A stretch of DNA of 64,000 bases from positions 992,001 to 1,056,000 of the forward strand of contig JAAQVN010000001.1 in NCBI GenBank assembly GCA_011754535.1. The letters are read 5' to 3'. The stretch comes from Enterobacter asburiae (GTDB lineage: Bacteria; Pseudomonadota; Gammaproteobacteria; Enterobacterales; Enterobacteriaceae). This document shows positions 40,890-50,600 of the stretch, piece after piece. The position numbers were made by a program, and so were the translations under genes. Every line of letters begins with the position of its first letter. Position 1 is the stretch's first letter. The notes below the pieces were generated by a model. That model worked only from the letters and a program-made list of their open reading frames with translations. It was not told the origin of the DNA and made no database searches.

Positions 40890-41210
40890 AATAGCCACCT
40901 GTTAGAATTGAACTGATCGTTACATATTGCCCTTTGTGTTCAATATTGCACGTATTGTTCTTTATCGCAACATGTTAAGTCCGGCATCTTAAGATGCTCC
41001 TCTACCGTTTCTGGCACAAAGCCGGCCATGTTGGAGGGACATGACTTCACCTATGAACGAGAAGGATGTATCTTGAATTTCCTCTCAGGACCACCCCGGT
41101 ATCTGACTGCACTCGATGCAAGAGACTCCAAGTCAATTTCGGCTTGATTTAACAAGTCCTTCAAGTCTTGCTTGGGAATCTGGTTTTGCACAAGCAGGGG
41201 AAGAAGGCTT
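40890..41210. other. Gene-poor stretch with decayed coding remains
   Basis: About 320 bases. It has another CTGGCACAAA motif at 41011. On the minus strand a frame ending at 41051 (about 45 codons from 41190) encodes QIPKQDLKDLLNQAEIDL and reads like the end of a genuine protein without a proper start. I regard it as a fragment at best. Confidence 0.35.
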
Positions 41211-41327
41211 ATGAGTGAACAAGGATTACTGGAGACTAAAAACAATGTTATCGGTGTTGAACAGCTCCGCCGTTTGCTGCTTGGCATTTTAAACACCCGC
41301 CTTGGAGGTAGTAATGCAGCAAAATGA
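41211..41327 (+). CDS. Short uncharacterised open frame before the endolysin-like remnant
   Basis: A 38-codon frame (MSEQGLLETKNNVIGVEQL...) that begins with ATG after GAAGAAGG and ends inside the start of the following pseudogene (overlap ATGCAGCAAAATGA). The overlap and ribosome-binding region suggest a real small gene of a former phage lysis module, perhaps truncated. I do not recognise the product. Confidence 0.4.
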   Translation: MSEQGLLETKNNVIGVEQLRRLLLGILNTRLGGSNAAK

Positions 41328-41585
41328 TTTACGCTGACTGGTTGAAGGCCGCAAGTATATCGGGCAGATGGAAATCAAAGGTCCGCGCCATAACCCGTTA
41401 ATTCTCCAGTTCTGGAAGGACATCAAACGAGGCGGTATCAAAGATGACGCCCCTCCTGGTGCGCTGCTTACGTCGGGTCAATGCTCGAACGCGTCGACAT
41501 CATCGCCGTCGCCAACGGCGATGCTCGGCTTGGGCGAACACCTCGACACATTGTTGAAATCGAGGTTCGCCGCCAATCTGATTAA
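41314..41585 (+). pseudogene. Broken TIGR02594-type (CHAP-like endolysin) gene
   Basis: The frame from ATG 41314 reads MQQNDLR, then an in-frame TGA where relatives would have Trp, then LVEGRKYIGQMEIKGPRHNP and LILQFWKDIKRGGIKDDAPP. At about 41455 it shifts by one base into WCAAYVGSMLERVDIIAV and ends at 41585. The parts together match the phage-associated TIGR02594 family, whose catalytic Cys lies in PWCAAYVG. At least one nonsense change and one frameshift are present, so it should not make protein. It marks an old prophage inside the island. Confidence 0.75.
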
Positions 41586-41923
41586 TGCTTCGGGGAGAAA
41601 TTCATACTCCAACTATAGGGCAGGATCGTCTACCGGGGCGAAGTCAGTCCAGCCTAATTGACCTACACCCCGTTGATTCCCACAGATTGTTCTCATTAAC
41701 GTCCGCTCCTGGCACAAAACTGACATCCCAACCTGTATCAGATCATTAAAATTGCCATAAGTTAAGCCAGTAACTCTCTGGTATGACGTAGCGCTTGCGC
41801 ATCAGGCAGGACAGCCAAATTTGATGTTCGCTGAAAGCTGATTGCTCCCTGGCGCAATGCCTATTGTTAGCTTGCAGGTGAAATAATAACAGAAGGCCTA
41901 TCCAAAGCGTGTTATAAGCGAGT
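41586..41923. other. Gene-free stretch after the endolysin remnant
   Basis: About 340 bases with stops in all frames at short intervals. It contains GTCCGCTCCTGGCACAAA at 41701, a fuller version of the motif seen at 40191 and 41011. Probably junction debris from insertions and deletions. Confidence 0.45.
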
Positions 41924-42178
41924 ATGAAAACCTCCACACGGGTGGTTGAGAGGCATGGCATGAAATTACGAATCACAAGAGCAATCGGCCTCAGCAGGTT
42001 CTCGCCACGTTGGGTTAAGGTTATCTGTTTACAGTTAACAAAAAATGATATTGAGCGCTCCCTCAATGCTCTACTGGCCAACATTGATGAATCTGAGCTT
42101 TCTCCGGAGCAAGTCAAAGCGTTTAGGGAATGCGTTGACAGGATTAACCTGGCACGGGGTAAGGGGATGCAGGCGTGA
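41924..42178 (+). CDS. Uncharacterised small protein, possibly truncated at the N-terminus
   Basis: An 84-codon frame. The second half (LTKNDIERSLNALLANIDESELSPEQVKAFREC...) reads as a regular helical protein, while the first half is basic and irregular, as though the original start were lost or fused to other sequence. No family recognised. It lies alone among remnants. Confidence 0.35.
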   Translation: MKTSTRVVERHGMKLRITRAIGLSRFSPRWVKVICLQLTKNDIERSLNALLANIDESELSPEQVKAFRECVDRINLARGKGMQA

Positions 42179-42575
42179 GCACTTTTAATTAAGCATTTTT
42201 CGATGTTGCTTTGTCAATGATGGCTTTTATCCAAAAAATTCGGCAGGTGAAAAGTAGTCTAACCGTTTGATAAAAGGTAAGCCCAAACCGTATATGCGCG
42301 GCGTGTTTGCTGCGCAAGTATCGCTGACAGGCCGACAGCAGCGGAGCTCTCGAAAGCCACATATGAGCCAATGAAGACTGATGGGAGCGCGTAGGGATGA
42401 AACTGTCCGCTATGAGCGAAAAACGGACCTTCAAATCCGAACCGGTTCAATTGATTAACCTTGGCTGTCAGTCAAGCTATCGTTAACATGAATCCGATCG
42501 AAAATTCCTTATCGCATTTTTACAAATACGCAGTGGCAAGAAAGATAGATTCTGGCTCATGACAAGTAGAGTTGT
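42179..42575. other. Gene-free stretch before the lpxP-like gene
   Basis: About 400 bases downstream of the lpxP-like gene's stop. It includes GTCCGC..GCGGAC-like palindromic debris near 42405-42425 (GTCCGCT and CGGAC). No gene supported on either strand. Confidence 0.4.
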
Positions 42576-43484
42576 TCATTTGTATAAAGAGACTTCGCCT
42601 TCAGGACGCGTTTTGAACCTGCGATGCATCCACAGGTATTGCTCAGGAGCACGGAGAATTTCACGCTCGATGATCTTGTTCATATAAGCCGCTGCGGCGA
42701 CCTTGTCTTCCCCTGGATAGCCTGACAACGGCTTGCTGATATACATGTGATAACCTTGTTTATCGCTACGTCGAATCATGCTAAGTGTGATCAAGGGTGC
42801 ACCAGCGAGTTTTGAAAGAACATACGTTCCGTTCGTCGTTGCTGCTTTTTTTACCGAGAAAAAAGGTGCAAAAACGCTTCCTTTAGACCCATAATCCTGG
42901 TCTGGTGCAAACCAAACGGCTTCACCTGCTTTTAGCGCATGAACAAAACCTGATAAATTACGTCGATTAATCATAGCCTTATTTGAACGCATACGCCCTT
43001 TTGTCTGTACCCATTCCATTAATGGATCATTGTGTGGGCGATACGTTGCCATCATAGGATGGCATAACCCCATTATTCTTCCACACAACTCAAGGGACAT
43101 AAAATGAATCCCGACAACCATTACTCCTCTTGTCGCACCGGTCAGGTTTTCAAGCCCTTCGACATCAAACCATTTTTTGACTCTCGCATCGCTCCAGAAC
43201 CAGGCCATTCCTGTTTCCATCAGTCCCAGCCCGAGAGAAACAAAGTTTTTATTGACCATCTGGCTCCGGGCAAACGGTGTCATCTCGGGAAAGCACAGTT
43301 CGATATTTCTAATCGCAATCCGTTCCCGGCGTTTCAGAAAGGGTCTTGATATTTTTCCAAGGCCAGAGCCCAGAATATGTAAAACCGGGTAAGGAAGTTG
43401 AACGAGAAGCCACAGCAGACCCAAACCAGACCAGGTAAGCCAGTGGCGAGGATGAAGTAAATTATGAGTTAAAGTCTGTGCCAT
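42576..43484 (-). CDS. Island-borne LpxP-type lipid A acyltransferase
   Basis: A 302-residue LpxL/LpxM/LpxP-family enzyme with an N-terminal membrane helix (about 15-38). The catalytic His-x4-acid motif is HFMSLE near residue 126. Other family phrases: RRERIAIRNIELCFPE, MMATYRPHND, RGRMRSNKAMI-like segment and YLWMHRRFKTRP. The wording RGVMVVGIHFMSLELCG and APDQDYGSKGS resembles LpxP, the cold-induced palmitoleoyl transferase, more than LpxL. It would transfer a secondary acyl chain to Kdo2-lipid IVA in the inner membrane. The host genome should have its own lpxL/lpxP elsewhere, so this is probably an extra copy. It lies near cold-shock genes on the same island. Confidence 0.87.
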   Translation of the reverse strand: MAQTLTHNLLHPRHWLTWSGLGLLWLLVQLPYPVLHILGSGLGKISRPFLKRRERIAIRNIELCFPEMTPFARSQMVNKNFVSLGLGLMETGMAWFWSDARVKKWFDVEGLENLTGATRGVMVVGIHFMSLELCGRIMGLCHPMMATYRPHNDPLMEWVQTKGRMRSNKAMINRRNLSGFVHALKAGEAVWFAPDQDYGSKGSVFAPFFSVKKAATTNGTYVLSKLAGAPLITLSMIRRSDKQGYHMYISKPLSGYPGEDKVAAAAYMNKIIEREILRAPEQYLWMHRRFKTRPEGEVSLYK

Positions 43485-43687
43485 AAATTTCCTTAATGCT
43501 AATGAAGGTTATAACGCAAAAGGAAAACAATGAGGCAATTCGTCTTTAGCGATACATTTTGTTTTAGATGATTTAAATTCATCTAAATTCAGGAAAAAAA
43601 TATTTTCCAGTGGCTGGTGAATAATTTAAAGAACCAGGAGTGAATTGTAAGCCAGCAAATTTATTCTGTTATAAATCCATGGTTTTA

Positions 43688-43960
43688 TCATTGATACTCA
43701 AGGAATTGTCTTCTTGATTCATCATCATCAAGGTACTCAAAAGAAAGAAGCCGAATTTTGGTAAGTTTACAAAACCACTCACAATCGTTTCGTTGAATAA
43801 TTTCGTCTGGTTTGAAACATATCCCGGATGCCACCCGAATAATCGCATATTTACCATTACTAAACCTGACCCTGTGAATACAGAAAGGTTGGCCAGCCTG
43901 CCCGTGACAGCTGTTCGATATGATATGCCCTTCAATAAAAACAGATTTTTTAGATTTCAT
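43688..43960 (-). CDS. Uncharacterised 90-residue protein
   Basis: Basic N-terminus (MKSKKSVFIEGHIISNS) and several Cys (SCHG, FCIHR, GICF, CEWFCKL) with the C-terminal acidic segment YLDDDESRRQ. The ATG at 43960 has GAGGG seven bases before it; the ATG two codons earlier is too close. It sits between the YnfU-like gene and the lpxP-like gene, all on the minus strand. No family recognised. Confidence 0.6.
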   Translation of the reverse strand: MKSKKSVFIEGHIISNSCHGQAGQPFCIHRVRFSNGKYAIIRVASGICFKPDEIIQRNDCEWFCKLTKIRLLSFEYLDDDESRRQFLEYQ

Positions 43961-44039
43961 TATCATACCCTCGACAACAGCAGTACAGGAGGAATGTTGT
44001 CATTTTCCGACATCACTGACGTTAAGTGGCAGAAGCTGA

Positions 44040-44216
44040 TCAGCCGCCGATACACCAGCATTCTGAAGGTCTGAACAACAGTCCGCAGGCAGGGCACTCA
44101 AGAACCGCATCTTTTCTTAGTTTACCTGCTTTCTGATCGGCTCTGTGTGCACATACCGGACAGGCAACATGAACCGGTCTTTCTTTAAAATACCTGAGCC
44201 CATTTGTATAAGACAT
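44040..44216 (-). CDS. YnfU-type small zinc-ribbon protein (copy 1)
   Basis: A 58-residue protein with two CPxC knuckles: CPVC near residue 19 and CPAC near 41, followed by GLLFRPS. The spacing and the conserved K-x-R-K-D-A-V-L phrase before the second pair fit the YnfU family of E. coli. The ATG at 44216 gives a family-like length; the open frame extends 20 codons upstream in a hydrophobic, unlikely segment. Function unknown; a second member lies at 53361 on the same island. Confidence 0.75.
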   Translation of the reverse strand: MSYTNGLRYFKERPVHVACPVCAHRADQKAGKLRKDAVLECPACGLLFRPSECWCIGG

Positions 44217-44369
44217 AAATAATTCTCTGAGGAATAGAGTAATTATTATACGCTTTAATATAAAAATAACTGGCATAAGTTATGTTAAGTTGTGTCTGAA
44301 TCAGGATATCAGATATTGAAAATTGAACGTCTTATTTATGATACACTACCCTTCCGTGAGAAATTTAAG

Positions 44370-44603
44370 ATGAAATCAGAAGACACCCTTGACTGGTATC
44401 CGGCACAATTACCGCCTGTGAAAATTATTCTTGGAGAAGCCGTGCTGGCTGTGGGTAAACAGGGCCGACCGATTAATACCCGCACCTTGCTGGAATACCT
44501 TCAGGTCATACAGGACAAACAAAAAAGGCGGGATGACAAAATCGCCATGCAGACTGCGATTGATGTTCTCAGGGATAATCAGCGCATTAACGGCAGACGT
44601 TAA
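44370..44603 (+). CDS. YmgB/AriR-family small regulator
   Basis: A 77-residue helical protein that resembles YmgB/AriR, a small dimeric protein that affects biofilm and acid resistance in E. coli. The matching part is IILGEAVLAVGKQGRPINTR followed by a long helix to IDVLRDNQ. The ATG at 44370 is preceded by GAGAA; a GTG 26 codons upstream is open in frame. It is transcribed divergently from the YnfU-like gene and converges on the glucan synthase gene, whose stop is 20 bases away. Confidence 0.65.
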   Translation: MKSEDTLDWYPAQLPPVKIILGEAVLAVGKQGRPINTRTLLEYLQVIQDKQKRRDDKIAMQTAIDVLRDNQRINGRR

Positions 44604-44622
44604 TGCACCTCCGGGATCAGTG

Positions 44623-47600
44623 TCAGTTCTGAATGATCTCAACCGTATGGTTTTGTCCATCATCCTTCAGCGGTATTCTGTCATCAGGGAGGAGAACACC
44701 ATCCAGCGTCACGCAATATTCTGCATCGCCGCGTGAAACACTAATCTGATAATGGCTTTCACCATATTGATATGCCATAGAAAAAGAGGACCACTCATCC
44801 GGTAACCTGGCATGAACACTAAAGTCAGTGCCGGAACGTTTTATCCCCAGTAATCCCTCGGTAAGTAAACGCCAGGCCCAGGCTGCGGAACCGGTATACC
44901 AGCTCCACCCTGCACGTCCGGTATGGGGAGCGACACTGTAGACATCAGCACTCATGACATAAGGCTCAGCTTTATAAATCCCGACAGAGTCCGCATTCAG
45001 GGTATGATTTATAGGGCTGAGCATTGACCAGAGTTGCCAGGCTCGTTCGGCATTCCCCATTCGGGCAAAGGCCATCACTGCCCAGATGGCGCCATGCGTA
45101 TACTGCCCTCCGTTTTCCCGCACGCCGGGCAGGTACCCCTGTATGTAGCCCGGATTTGGACCGTGTCCGTCGAAAGGAGGCGTTAACAGTTTGATCAGCC
45201 CTCCTTCGTTATCCACAAGGTGCTTATCCAGCGCCTGCATGGCCTTTGCGCACCGTCCCGGGCTCGCGGCGCCGGACAATACAGACCAGCTCTGCGCAAT
45301 CGCATCAATCCGGCAGTCCTGTGAGGTTTTCGATCCCAGGGGAGTACCATCGTCAAAATACCCGCGCCGGTACCATTCCCCATCCCAGGCGTGGGCTTCG
45401 AGATTACTTTGCAGGCGCAGAGCCTGTGAACGGCACATCGCGGCGACGCTTTCATCCAGCCTGTGCTCCGCCAGCGCTGCAAACCGCTGCAAAATGTCGT
45501 ACAGGAAGAAGCCCAGCCAGACGCTTTCACCTTTGCCTTCGATACCCACCCGGTTCATCCCGTCATTCCAGTCACCAGCCCCCATCAGCGGCAGGCCATG
45601 CTCCCCGAAGCGAAGTCCATAGTGAATAGCTTTGACGCAGTGTAACCAGAGTGTCTCTTCGGTGCCGCTGATGACCGGCGTGTCATAGACAGACTCTTCA
45701 CCAGGCTGAAGCGAGCGTCCTTCCAGATAAGGAATGCGTATTTCCAGTGCATCCATATCCCCCGTCGTTTCAACATAGTGGCACACAGCAAGCGGCAGCC
45801 AAAGATAGTCATCGGAACAGCGGGTACGCACACCGTTGCCGTGTGGCGGGTGCCACCAGTGCTGCACATCCCCCTCGATAAACTGCCGTGATGCACAGAG
45901 TATTATCTGTTCACGCATCCGGTCCGGAGCAGCGTGGCTCAGAGCCAGCGTATCCTGCAGCTGATCGCGAAAACCAAATGCACCGCCAGACTGATAGTAG
46001 CCACTCCGGGCCATAAGACGGCAGGCGACCGTCTGATACAGCAGCCAACCATTAACCAGTAAATTTACGGACGTGTCGGGGGTGTTAACTACGATTTTAT
46101 CGAGAACATTGTGCCAGTGATTATGAATCCGGTTCAGCTCCTGGCGGACCGTATCCTCGTTCATGTAGCGGGCCAGCGTCTCCTGAGCACAAACATCATT
46201 CTCCTCTGCGCCGAGGATAAAAATAAACGTCCTCTGGTCCCCGTCAATTAATGTAACCGCCGATTGCACCGCTCCGCAGGGATCCAGACCGGCCCCCGTC
46301 TTACCAGAAAGCTTTTGCAGTTTCATGGCCGAAGGGGCGTGAAGGGAACCATTACGGCCAATAAACTCCCGGCGATCCCCTGTCAGAGAACAATCATTAC
46401 CGCTGACGGCAAAAAATGCAGTTCGGCCGCCACCATTATCACCATAAAAGTTATTCGCAAGCACCCCGCAGCCACCGGGCGTTCTGGCCACATGTGTCAC
46501 AATGTGAGGGGCTGAGCGCGTTCGTGTTTCCCCGAGCGTCCACTCTACATAGCCTGTGACGGAAAGTTGACGTGTCCGTCCCGAAGAGTTACTGAGCGTC
46601 AGGAGCACCAGTTTAACCGGATCTTCTTCAGCAACCAGGACCGTCAACTCGCTGTCTATACCACTCTCACGATGGGCAAAAACGCTGTAGCCAAAACCAT
46701 GGCGGGTCAGGTAGTCACCGTGTCCGCGAACAGGTAAAGCCGTCGGCGACCAGCACTCCCCGCTCTCTTCATCGCGCAGGTAAAATGCCTCGCCGCTGCG
46801 ATCGCTCACCGGATCGTTCTCCCACGGCGTCAACCGGTATTCATGGGCATTCTCATACCAGGTATAGGCCTGCCCTGCCTCTGAGATCACACTGCCAAAA
46901 CGAGAATTTGCCAGTATGTTCGACCAGGGAGCCGGTGTAAGCGCATTTTCCCGAAGGACGATCTGATACTCCCGCCCATCCTGAGAAAATCCACCGTACC
47001 CATTGAAATGGCATAACTGACTGGTATCAGGGCTCCAGTCCGTATGTTGATTACGCTCGCGCACAGCACGCGGAATGAATGCCCTTGCCGGCGATTTCAG
47101 GGTATGAATACGCTGGTTAAGCTGCTCATTAATACCCCCTGCGCGGTCATCAAGATAAAGACAGGCCACGCTCATCAAAAGCAACTTATCCTCAGCGGAG
47201 AGATGCTCACCGTTCCGGACAAAAAGCCCGCCCTTTTTATCCAGCAGACTGGCTTCAGACCCGGCATAAATTAACTCCATAATCTGATTTTGTAATCCCT
47301 GCTGGTAGCCGCCGGGGCTGTTATTCAGAATAACCAAATCAACATCCAACCCTTTCTGTCTCCAGTAACGGTGTGCCTGAATCAGTGTGGTCACTGAGGT
47401 GATACTTTCCTCGCTGGTTATACTCAGCAGCACTATCGGCAGATCCCCTGAAATTGCCCAGCCCCACAGTCCGGACTGGCCACGCCGGTTGCGGCCTATC
47501 GCCTGGCCTTCGGCGCGCAGCTCCTGGACAGGGTAAAGCACAGCGCTGGCGAGACTATTGAACAACGTGGCATCATCTTCACTGGCGTTCATCTGGCGCA

Positions 47601-50600
47601 ATACCACCAGACTGTGAGACCAGGCCAGTTCAAAGACGCGATCGGCGATAGGGTAATCGCGATATTTCTCCAGCAACGCCAGGCTCTGCTGACGGGTCTC
47701 GCTGATGCCATAAATGATATCAATCGTAACCGGCTGCCCTGGCTGCAGAATGATGGCGTTGCGAATTGCCAGTATCGGATCCAGCACCGAGCCCGACGTG
47801 TTGCCTAGCATCCCTCCCGTCTCTATTGCCTGTGCATTCGCAGGGTTTCTGCCACGTCCAATAAACCTTGCCCTGTCCGTTTCAAACGACACGTTATGTC
47901 GGTTATCGCCGTGCACCACCATCATGTGAAACAGGCAAGGGCCCGGTTCATCCGGTGAGCGCGGGCGCCGGTGGCAAAGAATAGCGTCACGCTCAGGAGC
48001 CAGCTCAGTCTGAATAAACAAATTGCTGAATGCCGGGTGTGCCAGATCGCTGGCATCAGGTGCCAGTACCACTTCAGCATAGGTTGTCAGCTCCAGAGAG
48101 CGAGGCTTACGACCACGATGAATCAGTGTGAGCCGTCGCAATTCAACATCATCCTCAGGAGAGATCACCACCTGAGTTTTGACGCTGAGTCCCCCTAAGC
48201 TGCGTCTGAATTCTGCCCCCGCATCGGTGAACAACACTTCCTCGTCTTGTCCGCTGGTGTAGCCTGTTGGTTGCCAGGTATTGCTCCACACATCTCCCGT
48301 CTGGGTATCGCGGATGTAGCAGAATGCTCCCCAGTTATCACGGGTGGTATCACTGCGCCAGCGCGTTAGTGCAATATCATTCCAGCGACTGTAACCACCG
48401 CCGCCCGCGGTCAACATCAGATGATAATGGCCGTTGGACAGGAGTTGAATATCCGGGGCGGGGGTATCCACGCTATAGAAAATACGGGGTGCATAGCGAA
48501 CGGGTTTGACCATGCCCTCATGAGATTCAAAATGACGGCGCGGACTGTACAGATCGACCGCATCCGGCACACGCTCCTGTAACAGCAGGCTCGCTGACCG
48601 GAATACCGTGCTGGACATAAAGCGTTCAGTCATGGGGGCGTCAAGCAGCACATGAGCCAGCGCCTGAAATGCCATACCCTGGTGATGCGCCATCCAGGAC
48701 TGTACCACCGCATAGAGCTGACCGGTTGCAAGACGTGAGGGGGTATAGTCCAGCGCTTCATAAAAACCGTATTCTCCGCGTGCACCATTTTTTTGCAGCC
48801 TGAACAGGTTCTCACAGGCTCTCTGTGGGGAAACCATCAGCGCCAGCAGCGTGGCGTAAGGAGCAACAACCATGTCATCGGCAAGTCCCCTGCGTAGACC
48901 GAGCCCCGGTACGCCAAATGCCTGATACTGATAATTATGCTGAACATCAAAAGCATGATAGCCAGACTCTGAAACACCCCATGGTACCCCGCGTTCTTTC
49001 CCCCAGTGAATCTGGCGCATAACCGCCGACTGACTCATTTCATCGAGCAGGCTGCCGGGCCAGGTGGGCATCACCAGATTCGGCATCAGATATTCAAACA
49101 TGGATCCGCTCCATGACATCAGGGCAGTTTCATTATCAATCGTGGTAAACAATCGACCCAGCGCGTACCAGCTTTTAAGAGGCAGCTGATTAGTCGCAAT
49201 GGCAAGAAAACTGGTCAGGCGGATTTCAGACGGCAGGAGATCGTAGTGGCTCTTGTCAGGCATATTGGTGTCACAGTTATAACCGACGCTGAGCAGACTG
49301 GTTGCTTCACTGTACAGAAAGGCGAAATCCATCCGGGCATGCTCATCCAGCCGCTGTTCCAGCTCGGTGATAATATTGAGTCGCATTCGGGCCTGCTCCG
49401 CCACTGACGCCGGAGGCGTTCCTGTACCGGTTAATGTCGGACGGGCAAGCTCGCTCAGCGTCGGCAACTTCTGTTCATTCCAGGATGCAGGCAACCAGCC
49501 AAGCAACAGAGACCACTCATGGCAAAGCTGAACCAGTTGATGCTCCAGATGTCCAGCCCAGCGCATCTGAAGAGGAGATCCCTGATGACATGCGCTGGTC
49601 AGATGGTTGCACTGGGTGCGCATGCTTTTCAGTTCGCTGAAAAGCGCCTGCGGAGAGAGCGACACCGCGTTCAGGCAGTGCTTGCGCAGCAGTCTCAGGC
49701 TGTCAGGTGGGTTCTTACCCCACTGTTTTTCCAGAATATCCAGTGTATCGTTCAGTCCTGCCAGTATCTGTTGGTTGCTTAAAACAGGCTGATGACGCAT
49801 GGCGGACAGGCCTGCACGCAGGGTCAATAAATGCCCGGCCATATTGCCGCTGTCGACGCTGGAGATATAGCGTGGACTTAGGGGGACCAGCGTACGGGTG
49901 TCATACCAGTTGTAGAGATGGCCCCGGTAGTGCTCCATTTTATCCATCGTGTCGAGCGTGAGCGACACGCGCCGGAGCACCTCTCCGCCAGGCAGGTAGC
50001 CAAAGTCCCATGCCGTCAGGTTAGCCATAAGTGAAAGACCAATATTGGTAGGAGAAGTTCGGTGTGCCACCGTCGGTTGTGGTATTTCCTGATAATTATC
50101 AGGCGGAAGCCAGTTCTCTTTTGCTGTGGCAAATGTTTCAAAAAAAGCCCAGATTTCACGGCTTGTCTGGCGTAACAGCTGTTTTTGTTCCTGATTAGGC
50201 GAAAAAAACTTACGCACGGGCTGGCGACTCAGCCAGCTCATCAGCAGCGGTGCCACACACCATACCAAACCGATCGGTAACGCAATCCCCAGCAGCTGTG
50301 GGGCAAATTGTCCGGTCAGTATTGTCAGCGCCACGCCACCGGCAACGTTCAGCCACATCGCCTGATAAAAACGTGCAACAGTGGGTCTGGCCTGACTGCT
50401 GTCCTGGCTGTGGCTGACCCACTGGCTGAGGTGACGCCTGCTTATCCCCAGTCGCCATAGCGTCACGGCGATCGCTTTCAGCGAATATCCGGCTTCGTGC
50501 GGCAGTATCGCAAAATTAAGGCTGATACCTGACAGACGCTTAAGCGCGCCCGCCCCCACCAGTAACAGATGCGGCTTCACGCGGCGACGCAGGGGTTTAT

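Noticed and set aside
42189..42450. Two overlapping minus-strand frames of 60-80 codons
   Set aside because: Neither has a ribosome site or protein-like pattern, and they overlap each other in different frames; treated as non-coding debris.
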